A DNA stretch of 14,580 nt, taken from an uncultured Bacteroidaceae bacterium. GTDB lineage: Bacteria > Bacteroidota > Bacteroidia > Bacteroidales > Bacteroidaceae. The notes under the pieces are model-generated. The model had not been told where the DNA came from and did not search any database. It was given only the letters and a program-made list of their open reading frames with translations. Every line of letters begins with the position of its first letter. The first letter of the stretch is position 1. The stretch lies in assembly GCA_904502185.1 (NCBI GenBank), contig CAJGDX010000051.1, positions 1 to 14,580 on the forward strand, written 5' to 3'. The position numbers were made by a program, and so were the translations under genes. Of this stretch, positions 7,671 through 14,306 are shown piece after piece.

Positions 7671-9686
7671 ATGAATAAGTTTTTAAATCATCGTGTTAGA
7701 GCCGAAAAGCATGGTGTCGAGCAGAAGAGATCTACCATATATAAACAGGAGGTCGATTTTCTGAATATGTGCGCATCGTGCTGGGACGCTCTTGACGAGG
7801 CGCGCCGCAAAATGCGGCGCAGCCTCATGTACAGCTATGGCGACCAGTGGGGCGACTTTGTGCGCGACCCTGATACGGGTCGTGTGATGACGGAGGGCGA
7901 CCTCATAAAAAAGAACGGTAAGGTTCCGCTCAAGAACAATATGATTGCTCCCATTCTCAGCAATATCGACGGCCAGTTGCGTCAGCAACTGACAAGGCCT
8001 GTGTGCGTGGCACGCGACCAGAGCGAGGCTGCTGTGGGCGAAATGATGAGCATTGCCATCGAGTATGTTCACGACATAAATGATGTCGAAGAGGTCGACT
8101 CCGACTCAATGCGTATGCTGCTCAATGGAGGAATGGTTGCTCAGCGCATAGAGTTCGGTATGAATCCGGCTAAGGACCGTTGCGATGTGTGGCTCTATGG
8201 CGTAAATCCTGCCCGCCTCTTTTTCAATACCAATCTCGAGGATGTCCGTCAATGGGACTTGACCTGCATTGGCGAGCTGTTTGATATGCCGCTTGCCGAT
8301 GTTCTTGCCCATTTTGCCCACACTCCCGAGGAGAAGGAGTATATCAGCAATATCTATGCCGACCCTTCGCCATACTATCACGACGGAAATCTGGGAATGC
8401 AGGGCGAAGAGAGTCGTAACCTCTCTTTTTATTCCCCCTCGCGCAACGACCTTTGCCGCGTCATTCTCGGATGGCATCTTGAGACTCGCGAGGCCTACTG
8501 TTGGAACGACACTTTGCGTGGAACGTGGGGGTACGTCGACTACAATGCTGCCGAGAAGCGCAAGTTCGACGAAGAGAATGAGCGTCGCAGGCAGAGAGCA
8601 AAGGAGATGAACGTGGCTCCCGAGGATGTGCTGCTCGTCGAGTATGTTTATGCCACCGAGCGCTACTGGTACTATCGCTATATGACACCCTATGGCGACG
8701 TGTTGCAGGAGGGACGCACCCCCTATTGGCACGGCGAGCACAATTATGTGCTTCATCTTTATCCGCTGATACAGGGCAAACTTGGCAATTTTGTCGAGCA
8801 GTTTATCGACCAGCAGCGTGCAATCAACCGAACAGCTACACTCATCGACTTTATCCGAGGTACATCTTCAAAGGGTGTGCTTGTGGTGGACGACGAAGCT
8901 TTCGAGAGTATGTCGCGCGAAGAGGTCATCGACGAGTATGTGCGTTACAATGGAGTCCTGTTTGTTCGTCTTAAACCCGGACAAAGTATAGATGGCGTAG
9001 TGCGTCAGTACAACAGCGGTGCTTCGGTTGCAGGCGATTTTGAGTTGCTCAATCTTCAGTTGCGGCTTATAAATGAAATTTCGGGAGTGAACAGTGCCAT
9101 GCAGGGGCAAGCCCCAAAGGCAGGAACACCTGCCAGCCTCTATGCCCAACAGGCCTATAACTCGTCGTTGAATCTGCGTGGATTGTTTGATGCTTTTCGC
9201 ACTTTCCGCCGTCGACGCGACACGAAACTGATGCAGACTATCCAGCAGTTCTACAACGAGCAGCGTCACATAGAACTTGCTGGCAAGGATTACAGTACCG
9301 AGGCAAAACTCTATAATCCGGCTAAGGTGCAGAATGTGGAACTCGACCTCACTGTTGCCGACGGTTACAATACGCCTGCTTATCAGATGCTTGCCAACGA
9401 CTTTCTTATGGAGCTGTTCCGCTCTCGTGCAGTCGACATCAAGACAGTACTTGAGAATTGTAGTTTCCCCTTTGCGCGAAAAATTCTCGAGGCTGTCAAG
9501 CGCAACGAGCAGCAGTTGCAACAGGGTGCCGCTATGGAGGGTATCCCACCCGAAATGCTTCAACAGTTGCAACAGCAGATGGGTGGTGCCGGTGCCGCCG
9601 AAGCAGCGGCTTCCCAACCTCTTCCCGAGCAACCTGTCGGCGAGGTTCAACAATCAGTACCTGAGTCTGAATCCACAGACGTTTAA
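7671..9686 (+). CDS. Phage portal protein (P22/crAss-like podoviral family)
   Basis: The 671-aa protein would form the dodecameric ring at the capsid vertex through which DNA is packaged and ejected. An in-frame TTG at 7641 lies inside the preceding hairpin, so ATG 7671 is chosen. The N-terminal part (about 20-110) has the pattern of portal wing/clip helices: an acidic helix, MYSYGDQWGDF, KNNMIAPILSNIDGQLRQQ. The strongest region is about 350-410, with GEHNYVLHLYPLIQGKLG, then FVEQFIDQQRAINRTATLIDF and the stem region. ISGVNSAMQGQAPKAGTPAS follows, as in many portals. Length is in the usual 600-750 range. The C-terminus (about 605-671) is Gln/Ala/Pro-rich (LQQLQQQMGGAG) and may be a barrel-like or disordered tail. 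It is the last gene of the block and is followed by a terminator. No terminase, scaffold or capsid gene is next to it, which is unusual. Confidence 0.88.
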   Translation: MNKFLNHRVRAEKHGVEQKRSTIYKQEVDFLNMCASCWDALDEARRKMRRSLMYSYGDQWGDFVRDPDTGRVMTEGDLIKKNGKVPLKNNMIAPILSNIDGQLRQQLTRPVCVARDQSEAAVGEMMSIAIEYVHDINDVEEVDSDSMRMLLNGGMVAQRIEFGMNPAKDRCDVWLYGVNPARLFFNTNLEDVRQWDLTCIGELFDMPLADVLAHFAHTPEEKEYISNIYADPSPYYHDGNLGMQGEESRNLSFYSPSRNDLCRVILGWHLETREAYCWNDTLRGTWGYVDYNAAEKRKFDEENERRRQRAKEMNVAPEDVLLVEYVYATERYWYYRYMTPYGDVLQEGRTPYWHGEHNYVLHLYPLIQGKLGNFVEQFIDQQRAINRTATLIDFIRGTSSKGVLVVDDEAFESMSREEVIDEYVRYNGVLFVRLKPGQSIDGVVRQYNSGASVAGDFELLNLQLRLINEISGVNSAMQGQAPKAGTPASLYAQQAYNSSLNLRGLFDAFRTFRRRRDTKLMQTIQQFYNEQRHIELAGKDYSTEAKLYNPAKVQNVELDLTVADGYNTPAYQMLANDFLMELFRSRAVDIKTVLENCSFPFARKILEAVKRNEQQLQQGAAMEGIPPEMLQQLQQQMGGAGAAEAAASQPLPEQPVGEVQQSVPESESTDV

Positions 9687-9700
9687 TTTTTTTCTTTTTC

Positions 9701-9740
9701 AAGGCAGCATTTAGTGTAAAATCCGCTAAAATGCTGCCTT
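9701..9740 (+). terminator. Terminator hairpin downstream of the portal gene
   Basis: Arms AAGGCAGCATTT (9701-9712) and AAATGCTGCCTT (9729-9740) form a 12-bp perfect stem that can extend past one bulged A by two pairs. GTTTTACC follows on the plus strand. It starts 15 nt after the portal stop and probably ends the phage-block transcript. Confidence 0.65.
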
Positions 9741-9815
9741 GTTTTACCACAATATACCATATTTTACCCCTAAATAGCTGTTTTTACCCCAAAAACAACC
9801 ATTAATCCCTTGTTT

Positions 9816-9846
9816 TTTGTTTCTCTGTTGCCGGTGTATATTTTTG
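9816..9846 (+). promoter_or_regulatory. Bacteroidetes-type promoter upstream of the SGNH hydrolase
   Basis: TTTG (9816-9819), a 19-nt spacer and TATTTTTG (9839-9846, exact TAnnTTTG) fit the Bacteroidetes primary-sigma consensus. The expected start near 9853 leaves a leader of about 140 nt before the ATG at 9992. Confidence 0.6.
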
Positions 9847-9852
9847 CCGTCG

Positions 9853-9991
9853 AATTTTGAAAACAGAAGCTTTGCTTGTCGATGACCGAGGCGAGAAGGA
9901 TATCAACCTTGGTCAAAGAAACAGAAACCAGCTTCGCTATAATTAAATATTCTTCTAATAAAATTTTAAACAGTTTCTAAATCTTTTGAAC
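9853..9991 (+). promoter_or_regulatory. Structured 5' leader of the SGNH hydrolase gene
   Basis: This untranslated stretch can form a 9-bp hairpin TGACCGAGG/CCTTGGTCA (9883-9891 with 9907-9915, one G-U pair, 15-nt loop). Around it, a 6-bp pair GAAGCT/AGCTTC (9866-9871 with 9930-9935) could close a larger stem. The last 50 nt before the ATG are AT-rich and unstructured, as usual for Bacteroidales starts. No known riboswitch class is recognised. Together with the upstream promoter and terminator it accounts for the roughly 300-nt gap between portal and hydrolase. Confidence 0.4.
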
Positions 9992-10708
9992 ATGGAAACA
10001 GGTCTTAGGGCAGTTTGTGGATTCGGCGATTCGGTGATGAAAGGTATTGTGGTCGACAGGGAGAATTCCCCCGCCGATGGCATTAAATATAAAATAAGTG
10101 ACAAAGGATTTGCTGCCCGTTGTCGCAGGAATTTTGGTATCGACGTTGAAAATTTCGCCCGTTTCGGGGGTATGGTTACTCATGGCATGAAATTCCTGAA
10201 CAGGTATGCCGACAAAGTGAAAGAGGCCGATTATGTGCTGTTCGAGTATGGTGGCAACGATTGCGACTATAAATGGGCGGAAATTTCGGAGCGTCCCGAT
10301 GATGTCCACCATCCCAATGTGCCTATCGATGTTTTTACAGCAAAGTACAGGGAACTGATAGATGCGGTAAAGGCTTTAGGAACTCGTCCGGTGCTGTTGA
10401 CACTGCCTGTGCTCGACCCCGAACGCTATTTCCGTTTCTTGTCAAAGGGGCTGAATGGCGATAACATTCTTAAATGGTTGCATGGCTCGGTGTTGAATAT
10501 CGACCGTTGGCACGAACGTTACAATATGGAGATTATGCGTTTGGGCGTACTCACCCGTACACCCGTGATTGATATTACTTCGGTCTTTTTGGAGCGAAGA
10601 AATTATTCCGATTATCTGTGCGAGGATGGTATTCACCCCAACGAGGCAGGTCACCGTCTGATACAGGGAGCTATCGTTTCCTATCTTCGTCGCGAACGAT
10701 CAGCCTGA
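9992..10708 (+). CDS. SGNH/GDSL-family hydrolase
   Basis: The 238-aa single-domain esterase-fold protein probably hydrolyses an ester (lipid, acyl or O-acetyl sugar); the substrate is unknown. All four SGNH blocks are visible: GFGDS with nucleophile Ser14, Gly60 in RFGG, GGND with Asn90, and DGIHPNEAGH with Asp212 and His215. There is no signal peptide or membrane segment, so it is probably cytoplasmic. ATG 9992 is chosen over the in-frame TTG at 9986. The gene has its own promoter and leader and a plus-strand terminator located inside the end of the convergent metallophosphoesterase gene, 12 nt away. Members of the family in tailed phages act on capsular sugars, but this one is separated from the phage block by a terminator and promoter and looks like a host gene. 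Confidence 0.92.
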   Translation: METGLRAVCGFGDSVMKGIVVDRENSPADGIKYKISDKGFAARCRRNFGIDVENFARFGGMVTHGMKFLNRYADKVKEADYVLFEYGGNDCDYKWAEISERPDDVHHPNVPIDVFTAKYRELIDAVKALGTRPVLLTLPVLDPERYFRFLSKGLNGDNILKWLHGSVLNIDRWHERYNMEIMRLGVLTRTPVIDITSVFLERRNYSDYLCEDGIHPNEAGHRLIQGAIVSYLRRERSA

Positions 10709-10720
10709 CTCTATGCTTTT

Positions 10721-11725
10721 TCATTCCTTAACGGGGGCGTGGCTTGCTGCTTCGCCTCCGTTTTTCAGTGTTATTAAAGTGATTTCGGGTCTTGCACCTA
10801 TTCTCACAGGGAACATTGTTTCTCCCAATCCAATGTTTACGTAAAGAGATTGTTCGCCCTCTTGGTAGAGTCCGTTGTATTCTTCATACACATGACTTAT
10901 TACCGACCAGCCGAATAGTGAGTATTGCATGCTGTGGGTGTGTCCCGAGAGTGTCAGGTCGATGTCTTTTTTGCCAATTACTTCGGCGCGCCAGTGGCTG
11001 GGGTCATGGGTAAGCAATATTTTGAATTTGCCGTTTGCAGAGTGCATCGCTTTGTCCAGGTTTCCGAATGAGCGGAACTTTTTGCGTATCGAGGTGTTCT
11101 CCACACCTATAATGGATATTGTGTCGCAATCGTTTTTTATTATGTCGCGCGATTCGTTCAGCAGCAGGTCCCAGCCCATGGCTCTTTCGCGAGCAACAAG
11201 TTCGTCGGCATCCTTTTTTCTCTCGCCCTCATCGTTCCATCTGGTGTAGAAACTGTAATCGTGATTGCCAAGTACCGAGTATACTCCGTCAGTGGCTTCG
11301 AGTCTGCTTAGTATCTCCTCGGTGGTGTCAAGTTCCGAGGTTCTTAGGCTTACAAGGTCGCCTGTAAAGAGTATTGCATCGGGGCACAGCGCATTTATCT
11401 TCTCTACGATTTTTGCCAACCTCTCTTCGCGTCCTATGAACGAGCGCAGGTGCATATCTGATATTTGCACTATACGGTAGCCGTCGAAGGATTCCGGTAC
11501 GTGCGAAGAGCAGATTTCGACGCTGCGTGTCTGTGTGAGGTTTCTTTCTATCAACCAACCGTAAAGAAACAGCAGTGGGGGAAGCAATAGTATCCATGCT
11601 CCACGGCAGAAACTTTTCTTGAATGGCTTGCCGAAAATTTTAAGTATGCCTGAGATTATTACGATTATTATTGTTAACAATAGCAATATTGATAACAATA
11701 GTATCAGTGTAAAGAGGAATTCCAT
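10721..11725 (-). CDS. Membrane-anchored metallophosphoesterase (calcineurin-like)
   Basis: The 334-aa protein has two N-terminal hydrophobic segments (about residues 2-30 and 42-58), followed by a calcineurin-like phosphoesterase domain placed by these segments near the membrane surface. Metal-binding motifs are complete: SDMH (Asp90, His92), TGDLVS (Asp123), GNHD (Asn154, His155), LLTHDP (His240) and SGHTHSMQ (His262, His264). The layout fits YkuE/YpbG-type proteins, some of which hydrolyse lipid-linked phosphates or UDP-sugar-like substrates; the substrate here is unknown. The gene is monocistronic with a -7-like box just upstream. The last 15 codons (KNGGEAASHAPVKE) encode, on the opposite strand, the terminator of the SGNH gene. 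Confidence 0.92.
   Translation of the reverse strand: MEFLFTLILLLSILLLLTIIIVIISGILKIFGKPFKKSFCRGAWILLLPPLLFLYGWLIERNLTQTRSVEICSSHVPESFDGYRIVQISDMHLRSFIGREERLAKIVEKINALCPDAILFTGDLVSLRTSELDTTEEILSRLEATDGVYSVLGNHDYSFYTRWNDEGERKKDADELVARERAMGWDLLLNESRDIIKNDCDTISIIGVENTSIRKKFRSFGNLDKAMHSANGKFKILLTHDPSHWRAEVIGKKDIDLTLSGHTHSMQYSLFGWSVISHVYEEYNGLYQEGEQSLYVNIGLGETMFPVRIGARPEITLITLKNGGEAASHAPVKE
10731..10765 (+). terminator. Plus-strand terminator embedded in the metallophosphoesterase coding end
   Basis: ACGGGGGCG (10731-10739) pairs with CGCCTCCGT (10753-10761) through nine pairs, one of them G-U on the plus-strand RNA. A TTTTT run (10761-10765) follows. On the minus strand the wobble becomes an A-C mismatch and no T-run follows, so the hairpin serves the SGNH hydrolase gene. 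Confidence 0.65.
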
Positions 11726-11742
11726 CAGTCTGTTTTTGTTTG

Positions 11743-11750
11743 CAAAGTTA
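11743..11750 (-). promoter_or_regulatory. -7 box (TAACTTTG) for the metallophosphoesterase gene
   Basis: A minus-strand exact match to TAnnTTTG lies only 17 nt upstream of the ATG at 11725, implying a very short leader. No TTTG is seen at the -33 distance. Confidence 0.4.
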
Positions 11751-11860
11751 CAACAATCTCGCTCTCCCGGTGTCAGTTGCGGCTGTTCTTGGCTTTTGTT
11801 AACTTAAATAAGAGTAATTCCGCTCGATGGGCTTTGTGGTAGAAAAACAGATGGAAGCGA

Positions 11861-12946
11861 TTATCTTACAACGGCTGTACCCTCAATCTCTATGAGAAGT
11901 TCGGGACGGCAAACATCTGCAATCAGATAGTGCTTGGGCACAGATGGGTAGCGTTCGTCCATGAATTTTATCACTTCAGCCGCCTCGCTACTATTCTTAA
12001 TGTATGTGCGCAGCAAAGTGTATTCTGTTGCTGAGCAGTCTACGGGAATATTGTCGGCAACTGTAAGGCTCTTGATTATGTTCATTGTCTCCTCGGTCTG
12101 CGCCGTTGCATTGTCGAGCTGAAGACTGTTCTCGCCCTTGATGGCAGCTGTACCCGAAATATATACAACGTCACCCACGATGCGTGCGCGCTCAAATTTT
12201 GGAGTGGTGCGCTGTGCTTCGTCTGTCTTTCCGGTCAACACCTTCTGCGAGTAGTTGTGTGCCGACACCTGAACAGGATTGTCAATTGCGTGGTTGACAA
12301 CGTTTGTGCCACGGATTGCGAATACCTCAATCATCACTCCACCGCATGAAGTGCCGATACCGGTGGCGGCAGGGTAGCCGTTTGACCAGTCGGCGCTGTT
12401 GTAGAAACGGCTGCGGGCATCGTTGAACTCCTGATAGTTCTGACGCTCGTTGTGTATGGCTGTTATCTGCTCAATGTAATTCCACTGGCGATAGACGTCG
12501 CTGATGTCGAAACTATGCTTTACAAGTATTTCGCTCAACTGAGAGAAAATCTCTTCCGACTGCCTGCGAATGCTTGCCGACAGAGTGGTGGGGGTGATAC
12601 CCTTTGTAATAAGTTCGCAGAAGCCGTTGCCGTGCAACAGAGTGTAACCATCGTGACGTTCATACTCAACACCCTCGGGAATATATGTAACCTCGGCTGC
12701 CATAGATGCAGTTACGCATGGCTGGGCAACATACGCAGTCAATGGGGCATTGCTGCCAAAAAACTCATTTACACAGGTTGTTAGCAGACACAGGTTCTGA
12801 ATATACTCTTCATTGTCGGCAGGGCAGTGGAAAATGGTTATTTTCAGCAGATTATCTGCTGCGCCTATCTGCTGCAGCAGATTGTGGCACATGCTGCCGA
12901 ATGTCTCTTGCGATGAGAAGAATATCTCTTGTTTCTTGTTTGTCAT
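11861..12946 (-). CDS. RidA/chorismatase-like protein
   Basis: The 361-aa protein has an N-terminal RidA-like segment (about 10-95: QIGAADNLLKITIFHC, TAYVAQP, MAAEVTYI). The middle resembles chorismatases of the FkbO/Hyg5/XanB2 class (YQEFNDARSRFY at about 171-182; YPAATGIGTSCGG at 191-203). A C-terminal RidA-like segment follows (about 255-361: IVGDVVYISGTAAIKG, ETMNIIKSL, HYLIADVCRPELLIEIEG). Chorismatases of this length hydrolyse chorismate to dihydroxycyclohexadienoate or hydroxybenzoate. Whether this protein does so, or is a non-catalytic or imine-deaminating Rid paralogue, cannot be told from sequence alone. It is encoded on the minus strand with its own TTTG-N20-TATCTTCG promoter. No aryl-polyene, siderophore or quinone gene lies nearby in the window to suggest a pathway. 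Confidence 0.75.
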   Translation of the reverse strand: MTNKKQEIFFSSQETFGSMCHNLLQQIGAADNLLKITIFHCPADNEEYIQNLCLLTTCVNEFFGSNAPLTAYVAQPCVTASMAAEVTYIPEGVEYERHDGYTLLHGNGFCELITKGITPTTLSASIRRQSEEIFSQLSEILVKHSFDISDVYRQWNYIEQITAIHNERQNYQEFNDARSRFYNSADWSNGYPAATGIGTSCGGVMIEVFAIRGTNVVNHAIDNPVQVSAHNYSQKVLTGKTDEAQRTTPKFERARIVGDVVYISGTAAIKGENSLQLDNATAQTEETMNIIKSLTVADNIPVDCSATEYTLLRTYIKNSSEAAEVIKFMDERYPSVPKHYLIADVCRPELLIEIEGTAVVR

Positions 12947-12970
12947 TCTGTGTCTTTGAAATTTGCAGCG

Positions 12971-13002
12971 CGAAGATACAATAAATATATCATTGTTGCA
13001 AA
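12971..13002 (-). promoter_or_regulatory. Promoter of the RidA/chorismatase-like gene
   Basis: On the minus strand, TTTG (12999-13002), a 20-nt spacer and TATCTTCG (12971-12978) match the Bacteroidetes pattern with one mismatch in the -7 box. The -7 box is 25 nt upstream of the ATG at 12946. Confidence 0.5.
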
Positions 13003-13024
13003 TAGCTGTATAAAAGCTTGTTAT

Positions 13025-13498
13025 TTATTTTGTGGTTTGCAGTTTGAATCGCAGACGCAATGTGCCATTCTCCCAAGTATGGCTGATGATTTTAAATGTG
13101 CCAATCTCCGAAGTGTTCTCCACGTGTGTACCGATGCATGCGCACAGGTCGTAGTCGCCAATGCGTACCAGTCGTATGGTGTCGCTGGCATTTTCGGGCA
13201 GTTTGTCTACCTCCACTTCTGCCGGAATATTCTCTTTAGTTGTATACTCCGTAGTCACCGGCATTGCTGCCGTTATTACGCTGTTCACCTGCTGCTCAAT
13301 GGCTGCTATCTGCTCAGCTGTAGGTTCAGCAGTCAACAGGTAGTCGCATTTGCTCTTTTTGCGTTCAATGTGCGCGTTTTTACTTCTTTTGCAACCAAAC
13401 AATCTCACCATTGTCTGATTCAAAATGTGTTCGGCAGTATGCATTGGAGGAAACTCCTGTTTGTTGTGCTCGTTTAGTATGGGTGTTTCGTTTGTCAT
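13025..13498 (-). CDS. AlaX-like alanyl-tRNA editing (SAD) domain protein
   Basis: The 157-aa protein corresponds to the second additional (editing) domain of alanyl/threonyl-tRNA synthetases. Free-standing members deacylate mischarged tRNA-Ala (Ser or Gly on tRNA-Ala) in the cytoplasm. The zinc motif is present as HTAEH (His20, His24) and CIGTH (Cys121, His125), with the usual GTHVENTSEIGTFKII sequence after it. There is no synthetase catalytic or C-Ala domain, and the length is that of short AlaX (type I). ATG 13498 is chosen: an in-frame upstream ATG at 13567 precedes the promoter (13528-13559), so its 23 extra codons cannot be in the mRNA made from that promoter. The serine/glycine preference is inferred from family. 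Confidence 0.88.
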   Translation of the reverse strand: MTNETPILNEHNKQEFPPMHTAEHILNQTMVRLFGCKRSKNAHIERKKSKCDYLLTAEPTAEQIAAIEQQVNSVITAAMPVTTEYTTKENIPAEVEVDKLPENASDTIRLVRIGDYDLCACIGTHVENTSEIGTFKIISHTWENGTLRLRFKLQTTK

Positions 13499-13527
13499 TG
13501 GTTGTTTAATTTCGTGAATAATCAACA

Positions 13528-13559
13528 CAAAAGTAGTACTGTTTCTTGGTATGTGCAAA
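13528..13559 (-). promoter_or_regulatory. Promoter of the AlaX-like gene
   Basis: On the minus strand, TTTG (13556-13559), a 20-nt spacer and TACTTTTG (13528-13535) match both consensus boxes exactly. The -33 TTTG is part of a 9-bp inverted repeat. Confidence 0.65.
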
Positions 13560-13569
13560 TTTTGCACAT
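13551..13569. promoter_or_regulatory. Operator-like inverted repeat over the -33 element of the AlaX-like gene
   Basis: ATGTGCAAA (13551-13559) and TTTGCACAT (13561-13569) are perfect 9-bp arms around a single T. The repeat covers the -33 TTTG of the AlaX-like gene promoter, the usual place for a repressor. Which protein binds is unknown. Confidence 0.5.
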
Positions 13570-13617
13570 GTGATAATGTGTATAGTGGGTTGTCACAAAT
13601 AATGAGGCAACTAATAT

Positions 13618-14118
13618 TTATCTTGCCCGTTCCAACAATACAAAAATCTTACTTAATTTAATTATTGGTTTTCCCAAGAATGTTGAAACATTATATCCGT
13701 TATGTTTTGCATAATCAGCAATCGTGTTACGAATATCATTAGTGTAGTATATGCTGAGAATCTTTTTTTCTAAAAGTTCGTGCCACGCTATAGGTATCCC
13801 AACTTTTTCAATATCATTAACTTTTCCAATTCCCAAAGCAAGGGCTACGAGACTTCTGTTAAAATCGCCATATTCAGCAATAGGCTCAACCCCGAATACT
13901 GATTTTACATTTTCTATAAACATTTTCAACAGCAATAGGTCTTCAAATAAATTCAATTCTATAATATACTCCAATTCAACTTTCACTAATGTTGATATTA
14001 AATCACTTGGGTTTTTATAAAGTTTTTTAATTCCCCAATTTGTTTGAAAAATCAATGATTCAATCATTGCCTTTTGCTTAACTGTGTTGTTTCGTTTTTT
14101 TTGATGTTTGCTTTTCAT
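13618..14118 (-). CDS. Hypothetical AT-rich protein (166 aa)
   Basis: I do not recognise this protein. The N-terminus is Lys/Arg/Gln-rich (MKSKHQKKRNN), followed by mostly helical sequence with a Leu-rich stretch (LFEDLLLLKMFIENV, about 57-71) and the motifs GIGKVNDIEKVGIPIAWHELLEKKIL and NGYNVSTFLGKPIIKLSKIFVLL. It has no clear membrane helix or catalytic signature. Its base composition is visibly more AT-rich than the genes to its left, and the adjacent gene encodes a WYL regulator, so it may belong to a horizontally acquired segment. The start ATG 14118 is the first in frame; no strong promoter match is seen upstream. Confidence 0.7.
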   Translation of the reverse strand: MKSKHQKKRNNTVKQKAMIESLIFQTNWGIKKLYKNPSDLISTLVKVELEYIIELNLFEDLLLLKMFIENVKSVFGVEPIAEYGDFNRSLVALALGIGKVNDIEKVGIPIAWHELLEKKILSIYYTNDIRNTIADYAKHNGYNVSTFLGKPIIKLSKIFVLLERAR

Positions 14119-14248
14119 TATAGTATTGTTTTGTTGCTATAATATAAATACGAAAGTTTCTGTTGCCTTCAATATAAAACAATACAGATGTGTGCAAAAA
14201 CACTGCATACCGTAGTAAAAATTTCAAATTGGGAATATTTTTTAATGC

Positions 14249-14267
14249 TATGCAATGATTTTGCATA
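14249..14267. promoter_or_regulatory. Inverted repeat in the WYL gene promoter region
   Basis: TATGCAA (14249-14255) and TTGCATA (14261-14267) are perfect 7-bp arms with a 5-nt centre. It ends 10 nt before the -7 box of the WYL-type gene, where a repressor or autoregulator could bind. Confidence 0.4.
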
Positions 14268-14276
14268 GGTGTTCAT

Positions 14277-14284
14277 TATATTTG
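14277..14284 (+). promoter_or_regulatory. -7 box (TATATTTG) of the WYL-type gene
   Basis: An exact TAnnTTTG match lies 22 nt upstream of ATG 14307. A TTTG at 14260-14263 is only 13 nt away, too close to be a standard -33 element. Confidence 0.45.
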
Positions 14285-14306
14285 CGGTAAATAGCGAATA
14301 TAAGTT

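Noticed and set aside
8868..9653. A 261-codon minus-strand frame within the portal gene, and a 145-codon plus-strand frame overlapping its end.
   Set aside because: Both overlap the well-supported portal gene in other frames and show no domain features.
2446..9686. Toxin, contractile injection or gene transfer agent cluster.
   Set aside because: No tube, sheath, baseplate, capsid or terminase gene is visible; portal plus ejection-type proteins alone do not support these systems.
7646..9710. The string CAAGGCAG occurs before the portal (7646) and after it (9700), as possible direct repeats or att sites flanking the gene.
   Set aside because: Only eight bases match, each is part of a separate hairpin arm, and the flanks diverge; too short to be evidence of recombination.
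9857..9945. A 28-codon open stretch before the SGNH gene that looks like a protein tail (KTEALLVDDRGEKDINL and on).
   Set aside because: It has no start codon, follows a stop in frame, and the region is better explained as the leader RNA of a well-formed promoter.
12845..12882. Two neighbouring palindromes, CAGCAGAT-T-ATCTGCTG and ATCTGCTGCAGCAGAT, near the start of the RidA/chorismatase-like gene.
   Set aside because: They lie within coding sequence and follow from repeated Leu, Gln and Ala codons (LLQQIGAADNLL), so the codon choice explains them; no promoter is near.
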